From CAVRIA01 sp963721115 (GTDB lineage Bacteria; Desulfobacterota; Binatia; HRBIN30; CADEER01), in contig CAVRIA010000017.1 in the NCBI GenBank assembly GCA_963721115.1, positions 162,191 through 226,190 of the forward strand: a DNA stretch of 64,000 bases, given 5' to 3'. This document shows positions 1 to 12,560 of this stretch, one piece after another. A model generated the notes under the pieces. That model saw nothing but the letters and a program-made list of their open reading frames with translations. It was not told the DNA's origin and made no database searches. The position numbers were made by a program, and so were the translations under genes. Position 1 is the first letter of the stretch; each line of letters opens with the position of its first letter.

Positions 1-2
1 TC

Positions 3-272
3 AGCGCCCATTACCGACGTCTGCTCGATCGTGCCCTCGGTCGCGTGCGCGCCAAGGTCATCTCGGCCGCACCCCTCGCCGAGCAAAGGAGCGCGCTGGT
101 CGCCCGGCTGGAGAGCCTCACCGGACGGACCGTCCTGACCGAGGACCAAGTCGACCCCCGGCTCCTGGGCGGTGTGCTGGTCGAGGTCGAGGGCAAGGTT
201 TACGACGGCAGCCTTCGCACCCAGCTGGAGCGGCTCGCCGCCAGCGTCGCCGGAGGTCGGACCTTCCTGTGA
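3..272 (+). CDS. atpH: ATP synthase F1 subunit delta (C-terminal part)
   Basis: The window opens inside this gene, so only the last 89 residues are present. The subunit belongs to the peripheral stalk and ties F1 to the b subunits. The visible part carries the family's C-terminal signature: VRAKVISAAPL, then VDPRLLGGVLVEVEGKVYDG, then QLERLAA. It is followed by atpA after a 167-base gap, the standard atpH-atpA order. The true start lies upstream of the window. Confidence 0.93.
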   Translation, partial: SAHYRRLLDRALGRVRAKVISAAPLAEQRSALVARLESLTGRTVLTEDQVDPRLLGGVLVEVEGKVYDGSLRTQLERLAASVAGGRTFL

Positions 273-439
273 CACCCGGCTCGCCGCCGCGTGCAGCGCG
301 CCGTCACGAATGATCGAGTAACGAGTTTGTAGGCATTGAAATCCCGACGGCAGTCGCGGGGGGCGGGCCCGGCGGCCGTTGGAGGCGGTTGGCGGCAAAG
401 GCGGTGCCGACCGGATCAAGGCAAGGAGAGGAGACAGCA

Positions 440-1948
<1,509 letters not shown>

Positions 1949-2003
1949 CCCGCATGCCGCCGTCTCGGAGCGCCGCAACCGTCGATAGACCAGACGACCT
2001 CGC

Positions 2004-4302
<2,299 letters not shown>

Positions 4303-4351
4303 CGGCAGCGGCCACCGTGATGATCGACCGATCCGAAGCGGAGCTACACTG

Positions 4352-4759
4352 ATGGCGAACGACATCCAGTTGCGTATCGTGACGCCGCGCCGACAGGTGC
4401 TCGACGAGACGGTGCTCGAGGTCACGGCACCCGGGACTTTGGGAGAGTTCGGCGTCCTTCCCAACCACGCGACCTTCCTCAGCTCGCTGGAGATAGGCCG
4501 GCTCAGCTATCGGGACGCGCGCGGCCTGCGCCACCTCGCCGTGCGCGGCGGCTTCGCCGAGGTCTCGGACAACGTCATGACCGTCCTCGCCGATGCGGCC
4601 GAGCCTGGCGCGGAGGTCGATCCCGTCAGCGCCAGATCCGATCTCGCGGCCGCCGAGTCGGAGATGGGGCGTCTCTCCCCGCTCGATCCCGCCTACGAAG
4701 CCGCGGCGACGGAGGCGCGCTGGGCCCAGGCGAGACTCGACGCGGCGCAAAAGGCTTGA
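4352..4759 (+). CDS. atpC: ATP synthase F1 subunit epsilon
   Basis: Small rotor subunit that couples gamma to the c-ring and can inhibit hydrolysis; 135 residues. The N-terminal beta-sandwich shows LRIVTPRRQVLDETVLEVTA and GEFGVLPNHATFLSSL, both diagnostic. The C-terminal part is a short alanine-rich helical hairpin. It starts 49 bases after atpD and closes the F1 gene set atpHAGDC. Confidence 0.95.
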   Translation: MANDIQLRIVTPRRQVLDETVLEVTAPGTLGEFGVLPNHATFLSSLEIGRLSYRDARGLRHLAVRGGFAEVSDNVMTVLADAAEPGAEVDPVSARSDLAAAESEMGRLSPLDPAYEAAATEARWAQARLDAAQKA

Positions 4760-4790
4760 CCGCGCCGCGCTTGCGGCGGAAGGTGACGAG

Positions 4791-5456
4791 ATGAAGTACC
4801 TTCCACTCAACGACGAGATCTACGACTACCTCGTCCGCCACGGCGACAATCAGGATCCCCTGCTGGCGGATCTCGCCCGCGAGACGGAGGCGCTGGGCCC
4901 CATCTCGCTCATGCAGATCGCGCCCGAGCAGGGCACGCTCTTGTCGATCCTGACCCGCTCGATCGGCGCCAGGTCCGCGATCGAGATCGGCACCTTCACC
5001 GGTTACAGCGCCATCTGCATCGCGCGCGGCCTGGCGTCCGACGGCTGTCTGTTGTGTTGCGATCTCAGCGAGGAGTGGACCTCCATCGCCCGGCGCTTCT
5101 TCGAGCGCGCCGGTCTCTCCGACCGCATCAACCTGCGCATCGCGCCCGCCATCGAAACTCTGCGCGCCATGGCGCCCGACGTTTCCTTCGACTTCGCTTT
5201 CGTCGACGCCGACAAGGTCTCGTACCGGAAATACTACGAAGCCCTGCTGCCGCGCCTGCGCCCGAACGGTCTCATCGTCTTCGACAATGTCCTCTGGCAG
5301 GGCCAGGTAGTGGATCCCCACAACACGTCCGAAGACACGCGAGCGCTGCGTGAGCTGAACGACTTCGTCGTCCGCGACCAGCGCGTGCAGGCCGTCATGA
5401 TCGGCGTCGCGGATGGACTGACCATCGCGCGAAAGCGCGCTCCGGGCGAGCCGTAG
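4791..5456 (+). CDS. O-methyltransferase, caffeoyl-CoA OMT family
   Basis: Class I SAM-dependent O-methyltransferase of 221 residues, the usual length for the caffeoyl-CoA/catechol OMT family (Methyltransf_3). The SAM-binding motif is EIGTFTGYSAICIA. The metal-binding and catalytic region is FAFVDADKVSYRKYY, and the later motif is IVFDNVLWQGQV. The ATG at 4791 follows a GAAGGTGACGAG ribosome-binding site, 31 bases after atpC, so it may read through from the ATP synthase operon. The substrate cannot be told from sequence. Confidence 0.92.
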   Translation: MKYLPLNDEIYDYLVRHGDNQDPLLADLARETEALGPISLMQIAPEQGTLLSILTRSIGARSAIEIGTFTGYSAICIARGLASDGCLLCCDLSEEWTSIARRFFERAGLSDRINLRIAPAIETLRAMAPDVSFDFAFVDADKVSYRKYYEALLPRLRPNGLIVFDNVLWQGQVVDPHNTSEDTRALRELNDFVVRDQRVQAVMIGVADGLTIARKRAPGEP

Positions 5457-5495
5457 CCGCGCCGGAAGAAGAGAGCAAAATCCGACGCCGGGAGG

Positions 5496-6956
5496 TCAAT
5501 CGGCGGTCGCGAGAACGCGGCCGGGGTCGCACCCGTCGAGAGCGCTTCCGACCGACTTGAGCAGCTCGTCGATCGTCACTTGGCCGTCGTCGTTCTCATC
5601 CAGGATCGAGCAAGCGAGGAGGCTGCCCTCCCCGAGAGCGATCTTCACGCCGGTGACGAGCTCGTCGATGCTCACCTCGCCGTCGCCGCGGCAGTCGCCG
5701 GGGCACGATCCCCCCGGCAGAACGGCGACGTCGCCGAGCACATAGATCGGGCCGTCGTCCGACCGAAGGCGAACCTGCAGCCCCTTCTCGAGCGCCGGCG
5801 GCGTCACGTCCTGCCCGTCGCGGGAGAGAATTCGGACGTCCGCCTCCCTGGGCTCGAGGCGCCACTGCCCCGTCTGCTCCGACCAGAGGGCCGTCACCGG
5901 CCGCGCCGTCGTCTCGAACGTCAGGCCGTGCTCCCCCGCCCCGAGGGCGAGAGATGTGAAGCTCGTCGCATCCCCGAGCAGGCCCGTGAGCGCGGAGACT
6001 GACGTAAAGGCGGGCTTGGCGCCGAGATCGTGCTGAAGCAGTCCCCAGTGGGCCTCGATGTCGCCGGGGTCCGGATTCTCGGCGTCGCGGTCCTGGAACC
6101 AAACACTGCCGGCGAGGCCGATCTCGTAGTCGTGGAGCATCATCCGCACCGCATAGGACGCCTGTCGATCGAGGCTCACGGCCGGAAGGAAGTTGAGGCC
6201 GGTAGGCGGGGCGTCGGAGTCGTATGTGCTGTAGCCCCACTCGCCGCTCCACACGGGAAGAACGGTGCCGGCTTCCTGCATGGACTGCCGAATCTCGCTC
6301 ACGGCCGCCGCGACGCTCTCGGGAGGCTCGGCGCGGTAGAAATGGGCGGTGACGCCATCCGCCAACTCCTGCGCGCCCGTGGCGAACAGTCGGCGCAGGA
6401 ACTCCTGCCCTTCGATCCCGCCGAGCAGGGGAATGACGGCCGGCAGACCCATGAACGGTGCACCAATGAGGATGCGCCCCGACGGGTCCGCCTCGCGCAG
6501 GACGGGCGCCGCCGCCTCGATCAGCAGTGCGTACTGCGCCGCATCCGGAAGCACGCCGTCGCCGCTCCAGAACTGCGGAATGTTGGGCTCGTTCCAGATC
6601 TCCCACATGTGGCCCCGCCCGCCGTAGCGCCGCGCGGCGGCGCCGGCAAATGCGGCGAAAGCACGGCGCCCCTCATCGCTGGCGACCACCTGCGGCGGAC
6701 CGTAGAGCGGGTTGCCGTAGTCGAGGATGAACAGGATCCGCTGTCCATCCGCCTCCGCCGCCTCGACGAAGTCGTCGTAGCCGCTGCCGGCGAAGTCGTA
6801 GACACCCGGCTCGCGTTCCACGTCTGACCAGCCGAGATCGTTGCGCAAAAACGTCACGCCCGCCTCGCGCAGCCGTTGCAGCAGCGCGGGGTCGACCGCC
6901 TCGCGCGAACCGCCCATGTGGACATTCACGCCCACCGTCTGTCCGAACGGTTGCAT
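5496..6956 (-). CDS. Secreted clan-A glycoside hydrolase (GH39-like) with C-terminal dockerin-like repeats
   Basis: A (beta/alpha)8-barrel glycosidase-like protein. WEIWNEPNIPQFW carries the NEP acid/base glutamate and VWSGEWGYST the likely nucleophile glutamate, an arrangement typical of clan A families such as GH39 and GH5. The C-terminus has two EF-hand-like loops, CRGDGEVSIDELVTGVKIAL and DENDDGQVTIDELLKSVGSA, resembling a dockerin type I doublet. The start is uncertain: the ATG at 6956 gives 486 residues. A hydrophobic signal-peptide-like stretch (WVALLASIALCARSA) is encoded just upstream in frame, but no ATG, GTG or TTG precedes it before the terminator at 7145-7188. A TTG at 7086 in another frame would reach it after skipping one base. 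The substrate is unknown. Confidence 0.8.
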   Translation of the reverse strand: MQPFGQTVGVNVHMGGSREAVDPALLQRLREAGVTFLRNDLGWSDVEREPGVYDFAGSGYDDFVEAAEADGQRILFILDYGNPLYGPPQVVASDEGRRAFAAFAGAAARRYGGRGHMWEIWNEPNIPQFWSGDGVLPDAAQYALLIEAAAPVLREADPSGRILIGAPFMGLPAVIPLLGGIEGQEFLRRLFATGAQELADGVTAHFYRAEPPESVAAAVSEIRQSMQEAGTVLPVWSGEWGYSTYDSDAPPTGLNFLPAVSLDRQASYAVRMMLHDYEIGLAGSVWFQDRDAENPDPGDIEAHWGLLQHDLGAKPAFTSVSALTGLLGDATSFTSLALGAGEHGLTFETTARPVTALWSEQTGQWRLEPREADVRILSRDGQDVTPPALEKGLQVRLRSDDGPIYVLGDVAVLPGGSCPGDCRGDGEVSIDELVTGVKIALGEGSLLACSILDENDDGQVTIDELLKSVGSALDGCDPGRVLATAD

Positions 6957-7144
6957 ACCCGTACCACGAGGCGTCTGTCCAGGTGCGGATCGGGCGCAGA
7001 GGGCAATCGAGGCCAGCAGCGCGACCCAGGTGCAGCTGACCTGGCGCCAGCAGCCGACGCAGGTTCCCGATGCTGCGATCTGGCAATCGTTAAATCGTGT
7101 AGTGGTCGTGCAGGGCTCCTCGTCTGTGCCGCCGGCGTCGTCCC

Positions 7145-7188
7145 AAAAAAAGAGGCAGCACGGCGGGCTCGGCCGCTGTGCTGCCTCT
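7145..7188 (-). terminator. Rho-independent terminator of the frameshifted secreted-protein gene
   Basis: Read on the minus strand, an 11-base stem (AGAGGCAGCAC pairing with GTGCTGCCTCT) with a GC-rich 16-base loop is followed by seven T residues. It lies 28 bases past the restored stop codon of the gene at 7216-8328. This supports that gene having been a real transcription unit and separates it from the glycosidase downstream. Confidence 0.88.
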
Positions 7189-7215
7189 GAAATCAATCCA
7201 GGTACGGGCGCGTGA

Positions 7216-8328
7216 CTACTGCGCCTTGCCCTTGAACAGCTCCGCCTGGTTCTTCTTGATGTCTCCGCGTGTCGAAGGTCGAGCCCCAGCACTTCCCGTT
7301 GTCGCTGTTGACGAGCTGGACGTCGACCGGAAGGGTGAGCGGCGGCGTGATGGTGGGCAAATTGTCTCCCTTTCCTTTGACCAGGGCCTTGGCCTTCCCC
7401 GCTGTCCCGCTCTTCAGAATGATCTTCTGAATGCCGTCCTCGGTGCCGAGCTTGTCCTTGTACTTGAAGCCCTTGCTTCCGATCAGCGACCACGCCGGCA
7501 TGCCGGGTGGCACGCCGGGGCTGGCGATCAGCGAGCCGTTCTCGTACACGCACAAGGCGTACTTCGCCGTGCTGCTCGGATCCTCGAAGTCCATTCGGGT
7601 CGTCGCGTCGCCCTTGATCCACTTCCAGATCAGCTTGTCCTTCGAGTCGGGGCTCTTGTCCTTGACGATCAGGATCGACTTGCCCGCCGCCAGGCAATCG
7701 AGGCGGGGGCTGGCGGGGCACAGAGAGTAGGTGACGGTGATCGAGATGTGGTCGACCAGCGCCAGGTCGACACTGTCGGTCGACCGAGACGACCACGCCG
7801 AAATCGCTGCCGTTGATATCGGCCGCCGTCCAAGTCTCCCCCCACAAATCCGCACTCCCGCCATAGTTGAAGACGGCGTCGGTCAGAGGGCCAGGTCCCG
7901 GCCATCGCGCGCTCCGTCGACCCGACCACGCCGCCCTTCACGATCCGCACCCGGGAGTCTTCGATCATGCCGAAGCCCGAGTGCTTTTCGATGTCCACCT
8001 GGATCCCTTCGATCACGGCTGGGGCGGGAATCGAGAAGCCGAAGCTGGTGGCCTTCAGGTAATGCGTCGGGGAGCCCCCAGGGGCTACCTGGGCCCACGC
8101 GTCGTTGCTCGTCGCCGCGTCTCCGGGGTTGGTCCAGGTTCCGCTTCCTCCGGAGCTGGGGTCGTCGACCAGCGCTCCGGGGTCGTTTGGGCCCTGAGAA
8201 TCGGCGGTGGCGGGAGCCGACAGCCCGGTCGACAGCAGCGCAGTCGAAAGAACCGCGACGGCGGCCCATCGCCTGGTGGCGGCCCGCGACCGCCCTCTGG
8301 TCCGGAATGCAGAAAGGCGCAAGTCCAT
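7216..8328 (-). pseudogene. Secreted protein with a lineage-specific C-terminal domain; three single-base frame breaks
   Basis: The reading begins at 8328 with an N-terminal signal region (AAVAVLSTALLSTGLSAPATA) followed by an Asn/Gly-rich beta-type region. It then runs through all three minus-strand frames in turn. Continuity is restored each time by skipping one base, near 7882, 7781 and 7270, ending at a TAG at 7216-7218. The joined product would have 369 residues. The last ~165 residues match the C-terminal domain of the protease at 38178-40118: KDKSPDSKDKLIWKWIKG, DFEDPSSTAKYALCVYE, GFKYKDK and KCWGSTF recur in the same order. It is either a decayed gene or a correct gene with base-call insertions. 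The function is unknown. Confidence 0.75.
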
Positions 8329-8428
8329 TTGATTCCCTCCCCTTTGTGGTACGACGGCTCGGTTGACCGGCCCGAAAGGACGGTCTGTCTAGGGGACTAG
8401 CGCAGTGGTAATCCGATTGTCAATTAGG

Positions 8429-8468
8429 AAAAACCCCTCGGCGGTTCGAGACGGGCGCCGAAAAGGGG
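8429..8468 (-). terminator. Probable rho-independent terminator after the exported protein gene
   Basis: On the minus strand, CCCCTTTTCGGCG pairs with CGCCGAGGGG (with a bulge of Ts) and is followed by TTTTT. It lies about 72 bases beyond the stop codon of the gene at 8541-9365. The region 8329-8540 otherwise holds only the promoter side of the frameshifted gene and no other recognisable element. Confidence 0.7.
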
Positions 8469-8540
8469 GCGACGCGTGGGGATCGTGACGGGCTCGGATG
8501 GGTCCGTTTCGGGCGCGTTCCGCAGCGCCGTGGCCTCCGC

Positions 8541-9365
8541 TCAGGACACCGAGGCCAGCTTGTACATGGTGAACGAGCCGCCGAACTGCAACGGGAGTGG
8601 GGTACCGCCTCCGGCGGCGATGAAGCCCATGAGGTGATCGCCCTTGACGATGCCGTCCTGGTCCGACTTCACTCCGTAGACCGTCTGGCGCTGGATGAGC
8701 TGCGAGACCCTCGCCCCGGCCGGGATGTTGTCGCGCGGCTTGAAGTTTTCGACGATCTTGATTCCGAACAGGCTGCCTTTGAGCACGTTGTCGAGGATCT
8801 GGTTTTTCTGGGCGAAAGCGTCGTCGAACTTGTCGGGCGCGACCACGGAGTACTCGATCTTGCCGTAGAGAAACTCCTGAATGCTCTTTTCCTTCGCCTT
8901 GGGCAGCTCGGACCACTGCTTGCCGAGGGCCTTTCGCATCTCCTCGCTCGGATCCCAGCTGGCCAGCGTCTGGTTGGCTTTCTGGAGTGATTCTCGGACG
9001 TCCTGCGGCATCTGGACATCCAGGAGGTGGAGCTCCAGTCCCTTCTTGCCGTCCGTGATCTTCAGCAGCTCGGGGAAGGTCTTGTACTTGCCCGGTGCGA
9101 GCTGCGCGTGGGTCACGAGCAGCCATACGCCCCGCAGATCGCTCTTGATCTTCCCCTCCACGGAGGTGCTCTCTTCGAACGGCCCGGTCGGCGCCGGTGG
9201 CACGCGCGGCCGGCCCTTCGGTTTCTGTTGGCTCGCTTGCTCCTGCTTCGCCGCGCCTTTGGCTGCGGCGTCTTCGGCGCCCGAGGCGGCGGGGACCACG
9301 AGCCCCAGGGTGAGGATCAGGGCGGCGACGCATTCGATACGGCGGGAGGGGTTTTTCGGCGACAT
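8541..9365 (-). CDS. Exported protein of unknown function
   Basis: 274 residues from the ATG at 9365, which has an AAGGA sequence just before it. The N-terminus has a signal peptide (RRIECVAALILTLGLVVPAASGAE), then an alanine/lysine/glutamine-rich linker (about residues 30-60), then a globular region. That region includes FPELLKITDGKKGLELHLL, QWSELPKAKEKSIQEF and the C-terminal GFIAAGGGTPLPLQFGGSFT. I do not recognise a family. It stands alone between the frameshifted secreted gene and a SnoaL-like gene on the other strand. Confidence 0.72.
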   Translation of the reverse strand: MSPKNPSRRIECVAALILTLGLVVPAASGAEDAAAKGAAKQEQASQQKPKGRPRVPPAPTGPFEESTSVEGKIKSDLRGVWLLVTHAQLAPGKYKTFPELLKITDGKKGLELHLLDVQMPQDVRESLQKANQTLASWDPSEEMRKALGKQWSELPKAKEKSIQEFLYGKIEYSVVAPDKFDDAFAQKNQILDNVLKGSLFGIKIVENFKPRDNIPAGARVSQLIQRQTVYGVKSDQDGIVKGDHLMGFIAAGGGTPLPLQFGGSFTMYKLASVS

Positions 9366-9787
9366 ATCCTTGCAACCTCGAATCTTGGATTTTGGTTGGA
9401 GTCGTACGGGCGCTATCGGGGCTCGGCCCGTCGACCGGCCGCGTTCGAAGAGCTTTCCCGGCAACCGAGAGGCGCGTGCGGGTGGTTTCTCGCACTGGGG
9501 TGACGGAAGCGAGTCATCGTAGGCAGTACTAAATGTTGACGGCTGCGGGAAAGTCAATACTTCGTTGCGCGCCTTTGGTAGCGCGGTCTTTCAGGGGACA
9601 GAGGGTACCAACGACGCGGCCACATCCTGCCGTTCCTCCTGGGCGCGAGACACAGGGAGAGAGGCCCCGGGCTGCGCGCGCGGCTCTTTGCCATCGTCGG
9701 GCAACAGTGGTATCGACTTGCGAGCTTTCCGCTGTCGGCCGTCCGCACGCATCGGCGCCGGCGGCGGGCTGGAGGAGGAGCGCATCG
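9366..9787. other. Intergenic region with no recognisable gene
   Basis: 422 bases between two divergent genes. It should hold the promoters of both, but I cannot place -35/-10 boxes with confidence. The open frames here are short, GC-driven and lack family features or ribosome-binding sites. Confidence 0.6.
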
Positions 9788-10234
9788 ATGTCCGGCCCTG
9801 CATCCGAGCTGCGCGATCGTCGCGAGGAGGTCGTGCGCGAGCACATGGCGTCCGAGAACCGCCACGACTTCGCTGCCACGCTGCGCACGTTTGCCCACCC
9901 GCGCTACGAGCTGATCGCGACCGGAGAGGTATACGACGGCGAAGAGGCGGTGTCGGGTTACTACGCCGCGTCGCGCGCGGCGTTCCCGGACCAGCGCAAC
10001 GAGGTGCGCGTCATCCGCCACGCGGACGACGCCGTCGTCGTCGAGTTCGATCTGCTGGGAACGCACCAGGGGCCGCTGCGCGGCGTACCGGCCACCGGAC
10101 GCGCGTTTCGCTGCCCCATGGTGGCGCTGTTCCTCTTCGACGCAGACCGCATCACGTGCGAGCGCGTCTACTTCGACTCGGCGACGATCCTCCGCCAGCT
10201 CGGGCTTCTTCCCGCCCCGCCGGGCGCCGCGTGA
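9788..10234 (+). CDS. SnoaL-like polyketide cyclase/ester cyclase family protein
   Basis: 148 residues with a single NTF2/SnoaL-like fold. The N-terminal helix (SENRHDFAATLRTFAHPRYE) and the strands GEVYDGEEAVSGYYAASRAAF and RVIRHADDAVVVEFDLLGTH fit the ester-cyclase group often found as stand-alone proteins. The ATG at 9788 is preceded by GGAGGAGGAG. A longer upstream in-frame reading exists but lacks a ribosome-binding site and conserved sequence. It is convergent with phoU (22-base gap). The role is unknown; many family members have no known substrate. Confidence 0.82.
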   Translation: MSGPASELRDRREEVVREHMASENRHDFAATLRTFAHPRYELIATGEVYDGEEAVSGYYAASRAAFPDQRNEVRVIRHADDAVVVEFDLLGTHQGPLRGVPATGRAFRCPMVALFLFDADRITCERVYFDSATILRQLGLLPAPPGAA

Positions 10235-10256
10235 ACTCGGTCGGTGCCGCGCCGGT

Positions 10257-10946
10257 TCAGATCGACTGCGGCACCTGGTCCAGGTGCCGGATGCTCTTGC
10301 CCTTCACCATGAAGACGACCATCTCGGCGATGTTCGTGGCGTGATCGGCGATTCGCTCCACGTATTTTGCGACGAACAGAAGCCGGATGCCGCGTGTCGT
10401 CGTCTTCGGATCTTCGATCATGAAGGAGAGCAGCTCCCGGAACAGCTGGTGGTTGAGCGCGTCGATGATGTCGTCGTCGCGGCAGACCTTGAGAGCCAGG
10501 TCGACGTCCTCGCGCACGAACGCGTCGAGACTCTCGTGCAGCATCGACTGCGCCACCTGCGCCATGCGCGGCAGGTCGATGTACGGCTTGAGCTGCGGTT
10601 CCTGGTTCAGCTCGAGAACGCGCTCACACAGGTTCACCGCCATGTCACCGATCCGCTCGAGGTCCGTCGTGATCTTGAGCCCCGTGGTGATCAGGCGAAG
10701 ATCCCGCGCCGTGGGCTGATGCAGGGCCAGCAGGCGGATGCAAAGATCGTCGATCTCGACGTCCATCCGATTCACCGCGTGATCGTTCTCGATCGTCCGT
10801 CGCGCCGTGTCGTCGTACCGTCCGACCAACGCGGCCACCGCGCTGGCGATCTGCTTCTCGACCAGCCCGCCCATCTGGAGAATGGCAACGTGCAGCTTCT
10901 TCAGCTCGGCTTCGTAGTGCTGATCCGTATGTTCGCGCGTCTCCAT
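10257..10946 (-). CDS. phoU: Phosphate-specific transport system accessory protein PhoU
   Basis: 229 residues forming two tandem three-helix PhoU domains (about residues 20-105 and 125-210). They show the repeated metal-binding signature forms VNRMDVEIDDLCIRLLALHQ and DDIIDALNHQLFRELL, and IGDMAVNLCERV and RIADHATNIAEM. PhoU restrains PhoR/PhoB signalling and Pst transport when phosphate is plentiful. It is the last gene of the pst block, 10 bases after pstB. Confidence 0.96.
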   Translation of the reverse strand: METREHTDQHYEAELKKLHVAILQMGGLVEKQIASAVAALVGRYDDTARRTIENDHAVNRMDVEIDDLCIRLLALHQPTARDLRLITTGLKITTDLERIGDMAVNLCERVLELNQEPQLKPYIDLPRMAQVAQSMLHESLDAFVREDVDLALKVCRDDDIIDALNHQLFRELLSFMIEDPKTTTRGIRLLFVAKYVERIADHATNIAEMVVFMVKGKSIRHLDQVPQSI

Positions 10947-10956
10947 CCGGTTCTCC

Positions 10957-11712
10957 TCAACCGAAGCGGCCCGTGATGTAGTCTTCGGTTTCCTTCCTCT
11001 CCGGCGTCGTGAAGATTTTCTCGGTCTGCCCGAACTCGATGAGCCGCCCGAGATACAGGAACGCGGTGAAGTCCGACACGCGCGCCGCCTGCTGCATGCT
11101 GTGGGTGACGATCAGGATGGTGTAGTTCTTCTTGAGCTCGTAGATCAGCGCCTCGATCTTGGTGGTGGCGATGGGGTCGAGCGCCGAGCACGGCTCGTCC
11201 ATGAGCAGTACCTCCGGCTCGACCGCCAGTGCCCGCGCGATGCACAACCGCTGCTGCTGGCCGCCCGAGAGGCTCACCCCGGAGGCGTCGAGGTTGTCCT
11301 TGACCTCCTCCCAGAGGGCCGCCTGGCGTAAACTGCGCTCGATCAGCTCGCCGAGCTCGCGCCGGCCTCGGCGCACGCCGTTCAAGCGCAAGCCCGCCGC
11401 GACGTTGTCGAAGATCGACATGGTAGGAAAGGGATTCGGCTTCTGGAACACCATTCCAACCTTGGCGCGCACCCGCACCGCGTCCACTCCCGGTGTGTAG
11501 ATGTCCTGGCCGTCGAGCAGCACGCTTCCGGAAACGCGTGCGCCCGGTACCACCTCGTGCATTCGATTGATGCACCGGATGAGCGTCGATTTCCCACAGC
11601 CCGAGGGTCCGATGATCGCGGTGACGGCGCCGTCGGGAATCTCGAGGCTGACGTCCTTCAGCGCCTGGCTTTCCCCAAACCAGGCGTTGAGCTCACTGAT
11701 CTGGAGCTTCAT
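10957..11712 (-). CDS. pstB: Phosphate ABC transporter ATP-binding protein
   Basis: 251-residue ABC ATPase driving phosphate import. Walker A is GPSGCGKST, the signature motif is [16 protein letters not shown] and Walker B is [13 protein letters not shown]. The typical PstB C-terminus ([10 protein letters not shown]) is present. It lies 4 bases after pstA and 10 bases before phoU, so the genes are one operon. Confidence 0.98.
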   Translation of the reverse strand: MKLQISELNAWFGESQALKDVSLEIPDGAVTAIIGPSGCGKSTLIRCINRMHEVVPGARVSGSVLLDGQDIYTPGVDAVRVRAKVGMVFQKPNPFPTMSIFDNVAAGLRLNGVRRGRRELGELIERSLRQAALWEEVKDNLDASGVSLSGGQQQRLCIARALAVEPEVLLMDEPCSALDPIATTKIEALIYELKKNYTILIVTHSMQQAARVSDFTAFLYLGRLIEFGQTEKIFTTPERKETEDYITGRFG

Positions 11713-11716
11713 GTGT

Positions 11717-12559
11717 TCAGCGGGCCGTGGAGAACCGGCCCCGCGTCAACAACCGCACCGACAGGCTCGTCACAAAGATGAGCGTCAGTAGGACCAGAGC
11801 GCCGGCCCATGCCTGGCGATGCCAGTCATCGAAAGGAGAGATCGCATACGTATAGAGCTGCACGGGCAACGAGGAGATCGGCCCGCCCAGGCTCGAGTGC
11901 CAGAACTGGTTGCCGAAGGCGGTAAACAGCAACGGTGCCGTCTCGCCGGCGATACGCGCCACGGCCAACATGATGCCGGTGATGATACCACCACGCGCCG
12001 TCCGCAGCACCACGAGCAGCGTCGTCCTCCACCAGGGGACGCCGAGGGCCAGCGACGCCTCGCGCAGCGAGTTCGGCACCAGGCGGATCATCTCCTCCGT
12101 GGTGCGCGCGACGATGGGAAGCATGATCACCGCCAGGGCGATGCCGCCTGCGTAGGCCGAGAAGCTCCTCATCGGAAGGACCACCAGCGTGTAGGCGTAG
12201 ATGCCGACCACGATCGAGGGCACGCCGTTGAGCACGTCGGCGCAGAAGCGGACCACCCACCCGAAACGCCCGCTTCCGAACTCCACCAGATAGACGCCCG
12301 TGAACACGCCGATCGGCAGGCCGAAGACGCATGCCAGGGCGACCAGCGTCATGCTGCCCACGATGGCGTTCGCCATTCCGCCTCCCGTCTCGCCGACGGG
12401 TTTCGGTAGGTGGGTGAAGAAGTCGAGGTTGATGGAGGTGATCCCCTTGGCGACGAGATGGCAGAAAATGAGAACCAGTGGCACCAAGACCGCAATGGTG
12501 CAGCCGACCGCCGCGGCTTGCGCGAGCACGTTCGTGATCCGGCGCCGTTGATAGTGCAT
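11717..12559 (-). CDS. pstA: Phosphate ABC transporter permease PstA
   Basis: 280-residue inner-membrane permease with about six hydrophobic segments, the first near residues 15-37 ([20 protein letters not shown]). The inner-membrane coupling loop reads [20 protein letters not shown], the EAA-like motif of Pst permeases. Its start abuts the stop of pstC (1-base gap), which indicates translational coupling. Confidence 0.96.
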   Translation of the reverse strand: MHYQRRRITNVLAQAAAVGCTIAVLVPLVLIFCHLVAKGITSINLDFFTHLPKPVGETGGGMANAIVGSMTLVALACVFGLPIGVFTGVYLVEFGSGRFGWVVRFCADVLNGVPSIVVGIYAYTLVVLPMRSFSAYAGGIALAVIMLPIVARTTEEMIRLVPNSLREASLALGVPWWRTTLLVVLRTARGGIITGIMLAVARIAGETAPLLFTAFGNQFWHSSLGGPISSLPVQLYTYAISPFDDWHRQAWAGALVLLTLIFVTSLSVRLLTRGRFSTAR

Positions 12560-12560
12560 G

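Noticed and set aside
5496..7847. One single 783-codon gene spanning the glycosidase and the upstream secreted protein
   Set aside because: The frame is open by chance through the terminator hairpin at 7145-7188; the upstream part belongs to the frameshifted gene in its middle segment only.
8390..8465. tRNA-like string: AGCGCAGTGGTAA followed by GGTTCGAGAC
   Set aside because: The D-arm and acceptor bases do not pair and no anticodon stem forms. The 3' half is better explained by the terminator at 8429-8468.
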